DNA of 64,000 nt from Cycloclasticus sp. Lineage in GTDB: Bacteria; Pseudomonadota; Gammaproteobacteria; Methylococcales; Cycloclasticaceae. The position numbers and the translations under genes are program-made. Where the stretch lies: assembly GCA_040743155.1 (NCBI GenBank), contig JBFLJU010000001.1, positions 930,001 to 994,000 on the forward strand, in the 5' to 3' direction. Below, in pieces: positions 8,408 through 18,005 of the stretch (positions are counted from its first letter, which is position 1; each line of letters begins with the position of its first letter). A model generated the notes under the pieces. That model saw nothing but the letters and a program-made list of their open reading frames with translations. It was not told the DNA's origin and ran no database searches.

Positions 8408-11036
8408 CTTTATTTTCAGTAGAAGATAGCGCGTTTAGTAAGCTTTGTTCTAAATGTTCTAAGGCAGTTTGATCTTCTATCATTTTATTGTCCGTATCGG
8501 TAATGTAGAAAATGTCTTCGGCCGTTGTGCCCAATGTCGCAATTTTGGCATTTCGTACGTTAACTTTACAAGCACTAAAGCATTGGCCGATGAGTGATAA
8601 AACACCCGGCTGATCATGCGTATGAATTTCTAAGATGGTATATCTTTTTTGATGATCATCTTTAAAGGTAATGGTTGTTTTAGTTTCAAAATGTTGAGAT
8701 AGGCGGGTTTTATGCCTGTTCACGGAGAGGACTGCCTGATCAGGGTTCATTAAGTTACGACGTAAAATATTAGCGATGGTTTGTTCGCGAGATAAATCAG
8801 GAATGGGGTTGCCGTTGTCTTCTAAAATGTGAAAACTAATGAGCGCGAGGCCTTCGCGGGTGGTGATGATTCGCGCGTCTAAGATATTTAGCCCCAGCTG
8901 GTCAAGCGTGGCGGTACAGACGGCGAACATGCCTGAGCGGTCACGGGTGTAAATCAATATTTCTGCGCCACCACGATGCGTTTGAGGACGTAGTAATACG
9001 AGTGGTAAGTCTTCTTCTTGGCAAAATGAAATGGCTAAGGTATGCCAGATGCTATCTTCAACAGAAAACCTAGAAAAGTAATCTTTGTTGATGTTCTTCC
9101 AAACATTGTCTATTTTATCATCACTTAAGCCGCGTGAGTTTAAGCCCTGCCTAGCTTGGTACTGCATTTGCTTGATGTCATCGCCGTCTTCCTGATTGAC
9201 GGTTTGAAGGCCACGGCGTAGAAGTTTTTGAGTGTTATTGTAAAGCTCTCTTAATAAGGAACCTTTCCAGTCATTCCAAAGCGTTGGGTTTGTTGCTCTG
9301 ATGTCGGCAATGGTCAGCAAGTACAAATAATCGAGATATTCGAGGCTACCAACCCTTGAGGCAAATTTATGCACAATAACGGGGTCGTTAATATCCTTAC
9401 GCTGTGCGGTCATCGACATGATTAAGTGATTTTGAACCAGCCAGCCAACAAGGTTCTTATCGTAAGCGTTATAGCCATGCAGTTGACAAAATTCAGTGGC
9501 GTCGTGCATGCCTAATTCTGCGTGGTTGCCACCACGGCCTTTTGCAATATCATGAAATAAACCGGCTAAATAAAGCAGTTCTGGTTTCTGAATATTTTGA
9601 AAAACCTCGTAGCAATGGGGTAAGTCATCTTGGTGTTTTTCCAAGGCAAAACGGCGTAAATTCCTAACTATGTATAAGGTGTGTTGATCTACCGTATAGG
9701 CGTGAAACAAGTCGTATTGCATGCGCCCAATAATGTCGTTAAACGCTGGGATGTAAGCGGCTAATACACCATAGCGATTCATTCGCCGGAATTGGTGAGT
9801 GATGCCGTGAGGCTGACGAATAATATCTAGAAATAAGCGCTGAGCCTGTGGGCTTGCTCTAAATTCATCGGTAATTAAATGCAAAGATTCACGAATGAGA
9901 CGAATAGTCGCCGACCTAACGCCTTTAATATAATTGTGTTTTTGCAGCTGAAGAAAAATGTCCAGAAGAGCAGTGGGCTGGTTTTTAAAGGTGTCTGGAT
10001 GGGTGACTTCAATGTAACCATTAATCACCCTAAATGACTCATTAATAGGCGTTACATCCATGACATCCTTTTCTAATGCCTCATCGAATATTTGTAGCAC
10101 TAGCTCATTGATACGCTCTAAATCCATGACAGTACGGTAGTACAACTGCATAAACCCTTCGATGGCGAGGTTGTTATCACCATCTTGAAAACCAAACGCT
10201 AAGGCTAAGCTTTTTTGGTAATCGAACAGTAGACGGTTTTCAGGTCGGTTAGCTAACAAGTGTAATTCAAAGCGAACTTTCCAAAGAAAACGCTGGCCTT
10301 TCATTAACGCACGGTATTCGTTTTTGGTTAGGAAGGCATGATTCACTAACTCACCCAGCGAGTTGGAACCAAAGTATCGTTTTGTAATCCATTGAATGGT
10401 TTGAATGTCTCGGAGTCCACCCGGACCTTCTTTAATATCTGGTTCTAAGTTGTAAGCGGTGTCGCCAAATTTCAAATGCCTTTTATGTTGTTCGGCCATT
10501 TTTTCATGACAAAACTCGACGGGTGACCAGATTTTGTCAGCGCTAATGTGCTCTTGCATATCACTGAAGAGCCCATCGGAACCGGTTATCAGCCGCGCTT
10601 CAATTAAATTGGTAATGACGGTTATATCTTGTTTAGACTGCTCAATACAATCTGCGATGCTCCTGACACTTAGGCCAGGTTTTAGGCCGATATCCCAAAG
10701 AAAAGTAGCGAATGATTCAAGCTCTGACTTATAGTCTTCAAGCTGCGCTTCATCAAAAATAATTAGCAGGTCAATATCAGAAAAGGGGTGTAATTCTGCT
10801 CGCCCATAACCGCCGGTGGCGATGAGAGAGGGTTTTTCGCTGTGCGAGCCTAAAATATCACACCAGCAGTTTGTTAATAAATGATCAATAAAGTCACTGC
10901 GTTCTTCGAGTAACGCTTCAATCGTTACGTCAGATTTTGCGCGTTCTAGGATGCTCTCATTAAACGTTCTGATGAGAGCCTTAATGTCGGCGATACTCTG
11001 GGATGTCGTCATAGTTACTGTGTCAGTCTTGTTCAA
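8400..11036 (-). CDS. glnD: Bifunctional PII uridylyltransferase / uridylyl-removing enzyme GlnD
   Basis: 878 aa, the usual length for GlnD. Order of domains: nucleotidyltransferase with GGYGRAELHPFSDIDLLIIF (about 78-97; the DID aspartates bind metal), GlnE-like region with EGPGGLRDIQ, HD domain with LAGLFHDIAKGRGGNHAELG (about 490-510), then two ACT domains (IYTRDRSGMFAVC and IHTHDQPGVLSLI). It senses glutamine and adds or removes UMP on PII proteins, controlling nitrogen assimilation. Its start overlaps the map stop by 4 bp (ATGA), so map-glnD is one minus-strand transcription unit. Confidence 0.96.
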   Translation of the reverse strand: MNKTDTVTMTTSQSIADIKALIRTFNESILERAKSDVTIEALLEERSDFIDHLLTNCWCDILGSHSEKPSLIATGGYGRAELHPFSDIDLLIIFDEAQLEDYKSELESFATFLWDIGLKPGLSVRSIADCIEQSKQDITVITNLIEARLITGSDGLFSDMQEHISADKIWSPVEFCHEKMAEQHKRHLKFGDTAYNLEPDIKEGPGGLRDIQTIQWITKRYFGSNSLGELVNHAFLTKNEYRALMKGQRFLWKVRFELHLLANRPENRLLFDYQKSLALAFGFQDGDNNLAIEGFMQLYYRTVMDLERINELVLQIFDEALEKDVMDVTPINESFRVINGYIEVTHPDTFKNQPTALLDIFLQLQKHNYIKGVRSATIRLIRESLHLITDEFRASPQAQRLFLDIIRQPHGITHQFRRMNRYGVLAAYIPAFNDIIGRMQYDLFHAYTVDQHTLYIVRNLRRFALEKHQDDLPHCYEVFQNIQKPELLYLAGLFHDIAKGRGGNHAELGMHDATEFCQLHGYNAYDKNLVGWLVQNHLIMSMTAQRKDINDPVIVHKFASRVGSLEYLDYLYLLTIADIRATNPTLWNDWKGSLLRELYNNTQKLLRRGLQTVNQEDGDDIKQMQYQARQGLNSRGLSDDKIDNVWKNINKDYFSRFSVEDSIWHTLAISFCQEEDLPLVLLRPQTHRGGAEILIYTRDRSGMFAVCTATLDQLGLNILDARIITTREGLALISFHILEDNGNPIPDLSREQTIANILRRNLMNPDQAVLSVNRHKTRLSQHFETKTTITFKDDHQKRYTILEIHTHDQPGVLSLIGQCFSACKVNVRNAKIATLGTTAEDIFYITDTDNKMIEDQTALEHLEQSLLNALSSTENKAT

Positions 11037-11836
11037 GCCGTGAACAGGTCTGGCGATATAAAGGTCGGTTCGATATCTTCGTCAGCCCGCACAGTAAAGA
11101 TCTCAAACCCCGTATCTGTGACGGTTAAAGTATGTTCAAATTGTGCCGAAAGGCTGCGATCTTTAGTTACTACCGTCCAGTCATCGGGTAGAACTTTTAC
11201 ATTTCTTTTTCCAGCATTAATCATGGGCTCTATGGTAAAGGTCATGCCTTGCTCAAGTACGGTGCCTGTGTCGGGCTTGCCATAATGTAACACTTGAGGT
11301 TCTTCATGGAATACACGGCCAATGCCATGGCCGCAATACTCACGAACAATTGAATACCGTCTGCTTTCGGTAAATGTCTGTATGGCATGCCCGATATCGC
11401 CCAATTTCGCACCTGGCTTTACCATGCTGATGCCAAGGTATAAGGCTTTTTGGGTGGTTTCTATCAAGCGTTTAGCAAGGATGCTGGCCTCACCAACGAT
11501 AAACATTTGACTGGTATCACCATGAAATTCATCTTTAATTACGGTAATATCAATATTAATAATATCGCCCTTTTTTAATTTCTTATGGTTGGGTATTCCA
11601 TGGCAAACTTGATGATTAACAGAAGTGCAAATAGATTTTGGGAAACCATGGTAATCAAGAGGGGCGGGGATTGTTTTTTGAGTGTTGACCATAAAGTCAT
11701 GACAGCGTTGATCAAGTTCCTCGGTGGTGACGCCAGGAACAACGTATTCAGCAATCATCTCGAGCACCTCGGCAGCCAATCGGCCAGCAACGCGCATTTT
11801 TTCAATATCAGAGGGTGTTTTTAAAGTAATGCTCAT
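11033..11836 (-). CDS. map: Type I methionine aminopeptidase
   Basis: 267 aa. The family metal ligands are present: DITVIKDEFHGDTSQMF (two Asp), GHGIGRVFHEEPQV (His) and FTIEPMINAG (Glu), with a final Glu in SAQFEHTLTVT. It removes the initiator methionine from nascent proteins. The gene is divergent from rpsB, the classical gammaproteobacterial arrangement, and is coupled by ATGA overlap to glnD downstream. Confidence 0.96.
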   Translation of the reverse strand: MSITLKTPSDIEKMRVAGRLAAEVLEMIAEYVVPGVTTEELDQRCHDFMVNTQKTIPAPLDYHGFPKSICTSVNHQVCHGIPNHKKLKKGDIINIDITVIKDEFHGDTSQMFIVGEASILAKRLIETTQKALYLGISMVKPGAKLGDIGHAIQTFTESRRYSIVREYCGHGIGRVFHEEPQVLHYGKPDTGTVLEQGMTFTIEPMINAGKRNVKVLPDDWTVVTKDRSLSAQFEHTLTVTDTGFEIFTVRADEDIEPTFISPDLFTA

Positions 11837-11946
11837 AACTAAAAAGGTCGCTTATTATGTGGAATATAAGCAATGAATTATAACGGGTTAATGCCAAGTA
11901 AAGCGGTTTTTTAACCGCAATACAATTCAGGTTTTACGCGTATAAA

Positions 11947-11975
11947 TTGTCCTAGGAGCGTAAATATGGTATAAA
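11947..11975 (+). promoter_or_regulatory. Sigma-70-type promoter of rpsB-tsf
   Basis: TTGTCC (11947-11952) and TATAAA (11970-11975) are separated by exactly 17 bp. The pair lies in the map-rpsB divergent region and reads toward rpsB. It would give an untranslated leader of about 150 nt, matching the long regulated rpsB leaders of gammaproteobacteria. Confidence 0.6.
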
Positions 11976-12131
11976 GCGTCGCCACTTTTGGCAACAACGA
12001 TCACATGCATCAACACATCCGGTAGGGTGCTTGAGTTTAATCAGGTTACCGTTTGGGATGCGTGGTAGTTATCAACCCGAGTCAAGCCAGCATGGAGCTG
12101 GATGGCTATAACAATAGAAGGAAGCAAAAAA
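11976..12131 (+). promoter_or_regulatory. rpsB mRNA leader, probable S2 autoregulatory region
   Basis: About 150 bp of non-coding leader lies between the rpsB promoter and start. It contains potential short stems, for example CCAGC...GCTGG around 12088-12101. In gammaproteobacteria a conserved rpsB leader RNA binds S2 and represses the rpsB-tsf operon. The position and length fit; a covariance model was not run, so the RNA family is inferred from context. Confidence 0.4.
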
Positions 12132-12914
12132 ATGTCTAATATCACAATGCGTGAAATGCTCGAAGCAGGTGTTCATTTTGGTCACCAAACGAGATACTGG
12201 AATCCTAAAATGGCCCCTTACATCTTTGGTGAGCGCGGCAAGATTCATATCATTAACTTAGAAAAAACATTACCACTGTTTAATGATGCATTAAATTTCA
12301 TTAACAAATTAGCGGCAAAAAAAGGCACTATTATGTTTGTTGGCACAAAGAAAGCAGCGCGCAAAACCGTATCTGCGGAAGCTAAACGTTGCGGCATGCC
12401 TTATGTCGATCACCGTTGGTTAGGTGGCATGTTGACAAACTTTGGAACCATCAAAAAGTCTATCAACCGTTTAAAAGAACTTGAAGCGATGCGTGAAGAC
12501 GGAAGTTTGAACCGTTTTAGCAAAAAAGAAGGCTTGAAGTTTATGCGTCAACTTGAAAAGTTAGAACGCAGTGTTGGCGGTATCAAAGACCTTAAAGGCC
12601 CACCAGACGCGATCATCGTTATGGATGTAGGCTATGAAAAAATTGCAATTAAAGAAGCAGCTAAACTAGGTATTCCCGTCATTGGTGTTGTCGACACTAA
12701 CAACAAGCCAGTAGATGTTGACTATGTTATTCCTGGCAATGACGATTCTATTAGAGCATTAACATTATATTGCCAAAGTTTTGCAGCTGCGATTCTTGAA
12801 GGCAAAGCAAGTGTTATTAAAGAATTAGTTGAAAATAAAGAAGTGGCCAAAGCCATTTCTAAAAAGCCGGTTGCTAAAAAAGCAGCGACTAAAGAAGCAA
12901 GCAAAGAAGGTTAA
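12132..12914 (+). CDS. rpsB: 30S ribosomal protein S2
   Basis: 260 aa, starting [19 protein letters not shown], the hallmark S2 N-terminus. An in-frame ATG at 12102 would add ten residues not usual in S2; the chosen ATG at 12132 is preceded by AAGGAAG. Further family blocks are [15 protein letters not shown] and [18 protein letters not shown]. The C-terminus is Lys/Ala-rich and likely disordered. It heads the rpsB-tsf-pyrH-frr group. Confidence 0.97.
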   Translation: MSNITMREMLEAGVHFGHQTRYWNPKMAPYIFGERGKIHIINLEKTLPLFNDALNFINKLAAKKGTIMFVGTKKAARKTVSAEAKRCGMPYVDHRWLGGMLTNFGTIKKSINRLKELEAMREDGSLNRFSKKEGLKFMRQLEKLERSVGGIKDLKGPPDAIIVMDVGYEKIAIKEAAKLGIPVIGVVDTNNKPVDVDYVIPGNDDSIRALTLYCQSFAAAILEGKASVIKELVENKEVAKAISKKPVAKKAATKEASKEG

Positions 12915-12939
12915 CTGCTGCTTTTAAGAAGGCAATGAG

Positions 12940-12962
12940 CGCCTCCGATTGGGGGCGTTTTT
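12940..12962 (+). terminator. Attenuator-like terminator between rpsB and tsf
   Basis: CGCCTCC and GGGGGCG (12940-12957, one G-T pair) form a strong stem around GATT, followed by five T (12958-12962). A partial terminator between rpsB and tsf is known in E. coli. Here it would lower tsf transcription relative to rpsB. Confidence 0.7.
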
Positions 12963-12994
12963 ATAAATTAATGAATATATAGAGGTCATAGAAA

Positions 12995-13879
12995 ATGAGT
13001 GTAACAGCTGCAATGGTGAAAGAATTACGTGAGAGAACGGGTTCTGGCATGATGGAGTGCAAAAAAGCATTGGTAGAAACAGGTGGTGATTTAGAAGTTG
13101 CGATCGAAAACATGCGTAAATCTGGCATGGCTAAAGCAGACAAGAAAGCAGGCCGTATTGCTGCGGAAGGCATTTTAAAAGTAGCAACATCAGGCGATGG
13201 TTCAACAACGTCTATTGTTGAAATTAACAGTGAAACAGATTTTGTTTCAAAAGGTGATGACTTCATCGAGTTCGCAAAAGCAGTTGCTAATACCGCGGTT
13301 AATAACGATGTAACGGATGTTGATGCATTGAATAGCACAACAGTTGACGGTGAGTCGGTGACGGTTGATGAAAAGAGACGCGCGTTAATTGCTAAAGTTG
13401 GTGAAAACATCAATGTAAGACGTTTCAAAACAATTAAAACTGAAGGTGGTGTTGTTGGTTCGTACCTACACGGTATCCGTATTGGCGTACTCGTTGAACT
13501 TGAAGGTGGTTCAGTTGAGCTGGCTAAAGATATTGCCATGCATGTAGCTGCAACTAACCCATTATGTCTTTCTGAGGCAGAAGTGCCTGCTGAAAAAATT
13601 GAAAAAGAAAAAGAGATTTTTAAAGGTCAGGCTGCTGAAAGCGGTAAGCCACCAGAAATCGTTGAAAAAATGATTGTTGGTAAAATCAAAAAATTCTTAA
13701 AAGAAGTAACGTTATTAGGCCAACCCTTCGTTAAAGATGGTGATGTAACAATTGAGCAATTGTTGAAATCTAACAATGCTAAAGTACGTTCATTTGTACG
13801 TTTTGAAGTAGGTGAGGGTATTGAGAAGAAAGAAGAGGACTTCGCATCTGAAGTGATGGCTCAAGTACGAGGCGATTAG
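12995..13879 (+). CDS. tsf: Translation elongation factor Ts
   Basis: 294 aa. The N-terminal UBA-like segment [18 protein letters not shown] and [20 protein letters not shown] are EF-Ts signatures; the core includes [17 protein letters not shown]-Ts exchanges GDP for GTP on EF-Tu. AGAGG lies upstream of the ATG, and pyrH starts 3 bp after the stop. Confidence 0.97.
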   Translation: MSVTAAMVKELRERTGSGMMECKKALVETGGDLEVAIENMRKSGMAKADKKAGRIAAEGILKVATSGDGSTTSIVEINSETDFVSKGDDFIEFAKAVANTAVNNDVTDVDALNSTTVDGESVTVDEKRRALIAKVGENINVRRFKTIKTEGGVVGSYLHGIRIGVLVELEGGSVELAKDIAMHVAATNPLCLSEAEVPAEKIEKEKEIFKGQAAESGKPPEIVEKMIVGKIKKFLKEVTLLGQPFVKDGDVTIEQLLKSNNAKVRSFVRFEVGEGIEKKEEDFASEVMAQVRGD

Positions 13880-13882
13880 TTG

Positions 13883-14596
13883 ATGGGTGAGTTGGCATAT
13901 ACGCGGATATTGTTAAAGCTTAGCGGGGAAGCCTTAATGGGTGACTCCGCTGGCGGTATCGATGGTGCTACGGTTTTAAGACTGGCAGAAGAAGTTAAAG
14001 AACTGTGCGATATCGGTGTCCAAGTAGGATTGGTTATTGGCGGCGGTAATATCTTACGTGGGTCTGAGGCGGCGTCGGATGTTTTAAACCGCGTAACAAG
14101 TGATCATATGGGTATGTTAGCGACGGTGATTAATGCATTAGCTATGCAGGACTCACTTGAATCACTCGGGCAGCCCGTTCGCGTTATGTCAGCGCTTCAA
14201 ATCAACCAAGTATGCGAAAGCTTTAAACGCCGTAGAGCTATTAGGCATTTTGAAAAAGGCCGTGTGGTCATTTTTGCTGCTGGCACGGGTAACCCGTTCT
14301 TTACAACGGATTCTGCTGCTAGTTTAAGGGGTGTTGAAGTAGACGCTCAGGTCTTAATAAAAGCAACAAAGGTAGATGGCATTTACTCTGATGACCCTCT
14401 TAAGAACCCTGACGCAGAATTTTATTCGCGAATTAGTTTTGACGAAGCCATCGATAAGCGTTTGAATGTAATGGATGCAACGGCATTGGTTCTTTGCCGA
14501 GATCATAAACTGCCCTTAAGGGTAGTCAATATTTTTGATAAAGGTGCTGTTAAGCGACTTGTCATGGGTGAAGATGTCGGCACGTTAGTGCAATAA
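13883..14596 (+). CDS. pyrH: UMP kinase
   Basis: 237 aa amino-acid-kinase fold enzyme with [38 protein letters not shown] and LKNPDA. The ATG at 13883 is chosen over the adjoining TTG at 13880; both give essentially the same protein. It phosphorylates UMP to UDP, feeding the CTP and UDP-sugar needs of the envelope genes downstream. It sits between tsf and frr, the standard order. Confidence 0.96.
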   Translation: MGELAYTRILLKLSGEALMGDSAGGIDGATVLRLAEEVKELCDIGVQVGLVIGGGNILRGSEAASDVLNRVTSDHMGMLATVINALAMQDSLESLGQPVRVMSALQINQVCESFKRRRAIRHFEKGRVVIFAAGTGNPFFTTDSAASLRGVEVDAQVLIKATKVDGIYSDDPLKNPDAEFYSRISFDEAIDKRLNVMDATALVLCRDHKLPLRVVNIFDKGAVKRLVMGEDVGTLVQ

Positions 14597-14610
14597 CAGT
14601 AGAGGTAATT

Positions 14611-15168
14611 ATGATTGAAGATATTGTTAAAGATGGGAATCTGAGAATGGGGAAGTCTGTTGAGTCTTTCCAAAAAGCGTTAACTAAAATTCGTACAGGG
14701 CGCGCGCACCCGAGTTTACTAGAGGATATTGTGGTTTCTTACTACGATGTAGATACACCGTTGAACCAGGTGGCAACGGTTAATATTGAAGATGCTAGAA
14801 CGTTATCGATTATGCCCTGGGAAGCGACAATGATCGGTCCCGTTGAAAAAGCCATAATGAAAGCTGACTTAGGTCTTAATCCTGTAACAGCCGGTAATGT
14901 TATTCGAGTTCCTATGCCTCCGTTGACTGAAGAAAGACGCCGTGACCTTGTTAAAGTGGTTCGTAACGAAGCAGAAGGCGCAAAGATTGCCATTAGAAAC
15001 ATTCGTCGTGATGCTAACTCTGAATTTAAAGAAGCATTAAAAGAAAAAATGATCACCGAAGACGAGCTACGCTCAGGTGAAGAAAAAATCCAAAAAATAA
15101 CTGATCAACACGTTAAAGGTGTTGATAAACATCTTGAGGTTAAAGAAACTGATTTAATGTCAATGTAA
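14611..15168 (+). CDS. frr: Ribosome recycling factor
   Basis: 185 aa, the family's exact usual size. Recognised blocks: [49 protein letters not shown] and [20 protein letters not shown]. With EF-G it splits post-termination ribosomes. AGAGG precedes the ATG 14 bp after pyrH. Confidence 0.97.
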   Translation: MIEDIVKDGNLRMGKSVESFQKALTKIRTGRAHPSLLEDIVVSYYDVDTPLNQVATVNIEDARTLSIMPWEATMIGPVEKAIMKADLGLNPVTAGNVIRVPMPPLTEERRRDLVKVVRNEAEGAKIAIRNIRRDANSEFKEALKEKMITEDELRSGEEKIQKITDQHVKGVDKHLEVKETDLMSM

Positions 15169-15261
15169 TGTTTTACATGACAAGTTGGTTTTTAATGACC
15201 GACCTAATCTCTCAATATTTAAGTTTGCACACTGTTGCCGAAAGGAATAAATGGAATTCTT

Positions 15262-16005
15262 GTGTACGATAACTTAAACGCGCAACATCAACACTCTCTA
15301 CCTAAGCACATTGCCATCATTATGGATGGCAATGGCCGCTGGGCTACACAGCAAAACAAACCCCGCACATTCGGCCATAAAGCGGGTGTAGATGCCTTAA
15401 AAGCGACTATTGAAGCCTGCGCATCGTACGGCATCGAAGTCTTAACCGTTTTTGCCTTCAGCAGTGAAAATTGGCAACGACCCGCTAAAGAAGTAAGTGT
15501 GTTGATGGACTTGTTTATGTTGACACTTAAAAGCCAAGCGAAACGTCTACACAAGAACAATATACGGTTGAAAATCATTGGTGATAAGACAAGATTCTCA
15601 GCTTCATTGCAGAGTAAGATAAATGACGTAGAGTCGTTAACAAGAGATAACACCGGTTTAACACTTGTTATTGCTGCAAATTACGGTGGTCAGTGGGATA
15701 TTCAGCAGGCTACACTTCGAATGCTGGAACATGCGCTAAATGAAGATCTTTTAGTGTCTGATTTAGAATTAGAGGATTACCTCTCGACATCGGGTATTCC
15801 TGACCCTGACTTATTTATACGAACCGGTGGTGAGAAGAGAATTAGTAATTTTCTACTGTGGCAAATAGCTTATAGTGAGCTTTACTTTACCGATACCCTT
15901 TGGCCTGATTTTGGCAAGGATGCGCTTGATTTGGCCATCAAGTATTTTTCTTCTCGTCAGCGTAGATTTGGTCAAACAGGCGAACAAATTAATGAAGGTG
16001 GTTAA
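15262..16005 (+). CDS. uppS: Di-trans,poly-cis-undecaprenyl diphosphate synthase
   Basis: 247 aa from a GTG at 15262. The frame is open back to a TTG at 15235, which has no Shine-Dalgarno; AAAGGA at 15241-15246 favours the later start, though the spacing is long, so the start is uncertain by nine residues. The signature IAIIMDGNGRWA is intact, with TVFAFSSENWQRP, NYGGQWDI and DLFIRTGGEKRISNFLLWQ. It extends FPP to C55-PP, the carrier for peptidoglycan and LPS. cdsA follows after 3 bp. Confidence 0.93.
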   Translation: MYDNLNAQHQHSLPKHIAIIMDGNGRWATQQNKPRTFGHKAGVDALKATIEACASYGIEVLTVFAFSSENWQRPAKEVSVLMDLFMLTLKSQAKRLHKNNIRLKIIGDKTRFSASLQSKINDVESLTRDNTGLTLVIAANYGGQWDIQQATLRMLEHALNEDLLVSDLELEDYLSTSGIPDPDLFIRTGGEKRISNFLLWQIAYSELYFTDTLWPDFGKDALDLAIKYFSSRQRRFGQTGEQINEGG

Positions 16006-16008
16006 TCT

Positions 16009-16830
16009 ATGAGCAGCCTTGTACAACGGTTATTAACTGCTGCGGTACTTATTCCTGTGGTCGTTTGGTTAGTTATGTTTTCGCCCGATATGGCCTTTAT
16101 CTCCATCCTAAGCATTATCATTATTATTGCTGCTTATGAATGGGGGGCTTTAAGTGGCTTAAAGAGCAATTTTAAAAAATACGTTTTAGCTGGTGTTGTT
16201 GTATTGTTATCACATGGCCTGACTGTATTAAGTGTAGATGTGACCCATTACCTTATGTATACGAGTCTGTTTTTCTGGTCACTCGTTATTGTGCTTATCA
16301 TCGTAAAACCGCAGTTCTTATTAGACGTTAAGATTAACCAGCCGTTGATGCTTTTATTGGGCATTATAGTGGTCAGTTTAACGTTTATTTCCTTGTGCCA
16401 AATTAGATTTGGTTTTGTGTATGGCCCCGACCTATTAATGTATTTGTTATTACTAATTTGGATAGCTGACAGCGGCGCTTTTTTTGCGGGCCGGGCGTTT
16501 GGAAAACACAAGTTATCCCCGATTATAAGTCCTGGGAAATCTATAGAAGGTGTCGTAGGCGGTCTATTAGCTTGTCTGCTGTTTGCCTTTTTAGGTGCGA
16601 ATCATTTCGCCGTTGAAAGCGCTGCTAGCTTTATTCTGATATCCGTCTATATTGCATTTGTATCCGTGTTCGGTGACTTGTTTGAAAGCTTAATGAAACG
16701 ACGCGCTAATGTTAAAGATAGCGGGGCGATTTTACCCGGTCATGGTGGCATTTTAGACCGTATTGATAGCCTTATCGCTGCGGCCCCTGTTTTTGTTGCC
16801 TGTGTTTTATTAACAAAAATGTTTTCATGA
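16009..16830 (+). CDS. cdsA: Phosphatidate cytidylyltransferase
   Basis: 273 aa with about eight hydrophobic segments. The C-terminal signature is present (SPGKSIEGVVGGL; GDLFESLMKRRANVKDSG; LPGHGGILDRIDSL). It makes CDP-diacylglycerol from phosphatidate and CTP at the inner membrane, the branch point of phospholipid synthesis. Its stop overlaps dxr by 4 bp. Confidence 0.95.
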   Translation: MSSLVQRLLTAAVLIPVVVWLVMFSPDMAFISILSIIIIIAAYEWGALSGLKSNFKKYVLAGVVVLLSHGLTVLSVDVTHYLMYTSLFFWSLVIVLIIVKPQFLLDVKINQPLMLLLGIIVVSLTFISLCQIRFGFVYGPDLLMYLLLLIWIADSGAFFAGRAFGKHKLSPIISPGKSIEGVVGGLLACLLFAFLGANHFAVESAASFILISVYIAFVSVFGDLFESLMKRRANVKDSGAILPGHGGILDRIDSLIAAAPVFVACVLLTKMFS

Positions 16831-18005
16831 AAAGTATTTGCTTACTAGGCTCCACAGGATCAATTGGTTTGAGCACACTGGATGTTCTGAGGCTTAATCA
16901 GGATAGGTATTCAGTTGTTGCGCTGACTGCAAATAAAAATATAGAGCGTTTATTAGAGCAATGCATAGAGTTTAAACCGGCCTATGCGGTCGTGGTTGAT
17001 CAGGACCTTGCGGAAGTTTTTAATAAAAAAATTGAGCAATCTGAAGCCGCTGACACAACAGTTTTATCGGGTATCGAGGCATTAGAATTTGTCGCTCAAT
17101 TACCTGAGGTAGATATCGTTGTGGCCGCTATTGTTGGTGCGGCTGGGTTATTATCAACACTAACGGCGGCTAAAGCCGGTAAAAGACTGTTGCTAGCAAA
17201 TAAAGAGTCGTTAGTGGTTTCGGGTGATTTACTGATGTCTGCTGTCAAAGAGGGCGGGGGCACATTATTGCCGTTGGATAGTGAGCATAATGCATTGTTT
17301 CAATGTATGCCGGATGGGTATCAAACAGGGCGGCGTGCTAAGGGAGTTAGAAAACTGATCTTAACGGCTTCAGGTGGTCCTTTTTTGGACTTGGGACTGG
17401 CTGAGCTTGAGAGTGTCACGGTTGAACAGGCTTGCGCCCACCCAAATTGGTCGATGGGTCGAAAAATATCGGTTGATTCAGCAACAATGATGAATAAGGG
17501 GCTAGAGGTTATTGAAGCAAGTTATTTGTTCGATATGCCGGCAGATTTAATTGATGTGCTAGTGCACCCTCAAAGCATCATTCATTCAATGATTGATTAT
17601 GTTGATGGCTCAGTATTAGCGCAATTAGGAAACCCAGATATGAGAACACCTATTGCACATGCGTTAGCGTGGCCGCAAAGACATGAGAGTGGCGTGTCTC
17701 CCTTAGACTTTATGCTTAACAAGCAATTGTCGTTTGAACAGCCATCGTTTGATAAATTCCCTTGTTTAAGGCTGGCATTTGAAGCGCTTAATATGAAGGG
17801 GACGGCACCAGCCGTACTAAATGCCGCTAACGAAGTAGCGGTAGAGGCATTTTTGAACAAAAAAATACGCTTTATCGATATTTCAAAATTGATCGAAAAG
17901 GTAATTAATAACTCGACCATAAAGTCTGCTGATTCAATAGATAGCGTACTACAGGCCGATAAAGAAACAAGAATGCTTAGCAATCAATATTTGGAGTCTT
18001 TTTAG
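16827..18005 (+). CDS. dxr: 1-deoxy-D-xylulose 5-phosphate reductoisomerase
   Basis: 392 aa. The NADPH-binding start SICLLGSTGSIGLSTLDVL, the LLLANKESLV motif, LPLDSEHNALFQC (metal-binding Asp/Glu) and the HPNWSMGRKISVDSATMMNKGLE block are all intact. It commits carbon to the MEP isoprenoid pathway, whose ispD and ispF genes lie further along this strand. It is tightly coupled to cdsA and rseP (1-bp overlap). Confidence 0.96.
   Translation: MKSICLLGSTGSIGLSTLDVLRLNQDRYSVVALTANKNIERLLEQCIEFKPAYAVVVDQDLAEVFNKKIEQSEAADTTVLSGIEALEFVAQLPEVDIVVAAIVGAAGLLSTLTAAKAGKRLLLANKESLVVSGDLLMSAVKEGGGTLLPLDSEHNALFQCMPDGYQTGRRAKGVRKLILTASGGPFLDLGLAELESVTVEQACAHPNWSMGRKISVDSATMMNKGLEVIEASYLFDMPADLIDVLVHPQSIIHSMIDYVDGSVLAQLGNPDMRTPIAHALAWPQRHESGVSPLDFMLNKQLSFEQPSFDKFPCLRLAFEALNMKGTAPAVLNAANEVAVEAFLNKKIRFIDISKLIEKVINNSTIKSADSIDSVLQADKETRMLSNQYLESF

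Noticed and set aside
12961-13539. 192-codon minus-strand frame across tsf
   Set aside because: Antisense shadow of the strongly conserved tsf gene; its Ser/Thr-rich composition is that of a reverse frame.
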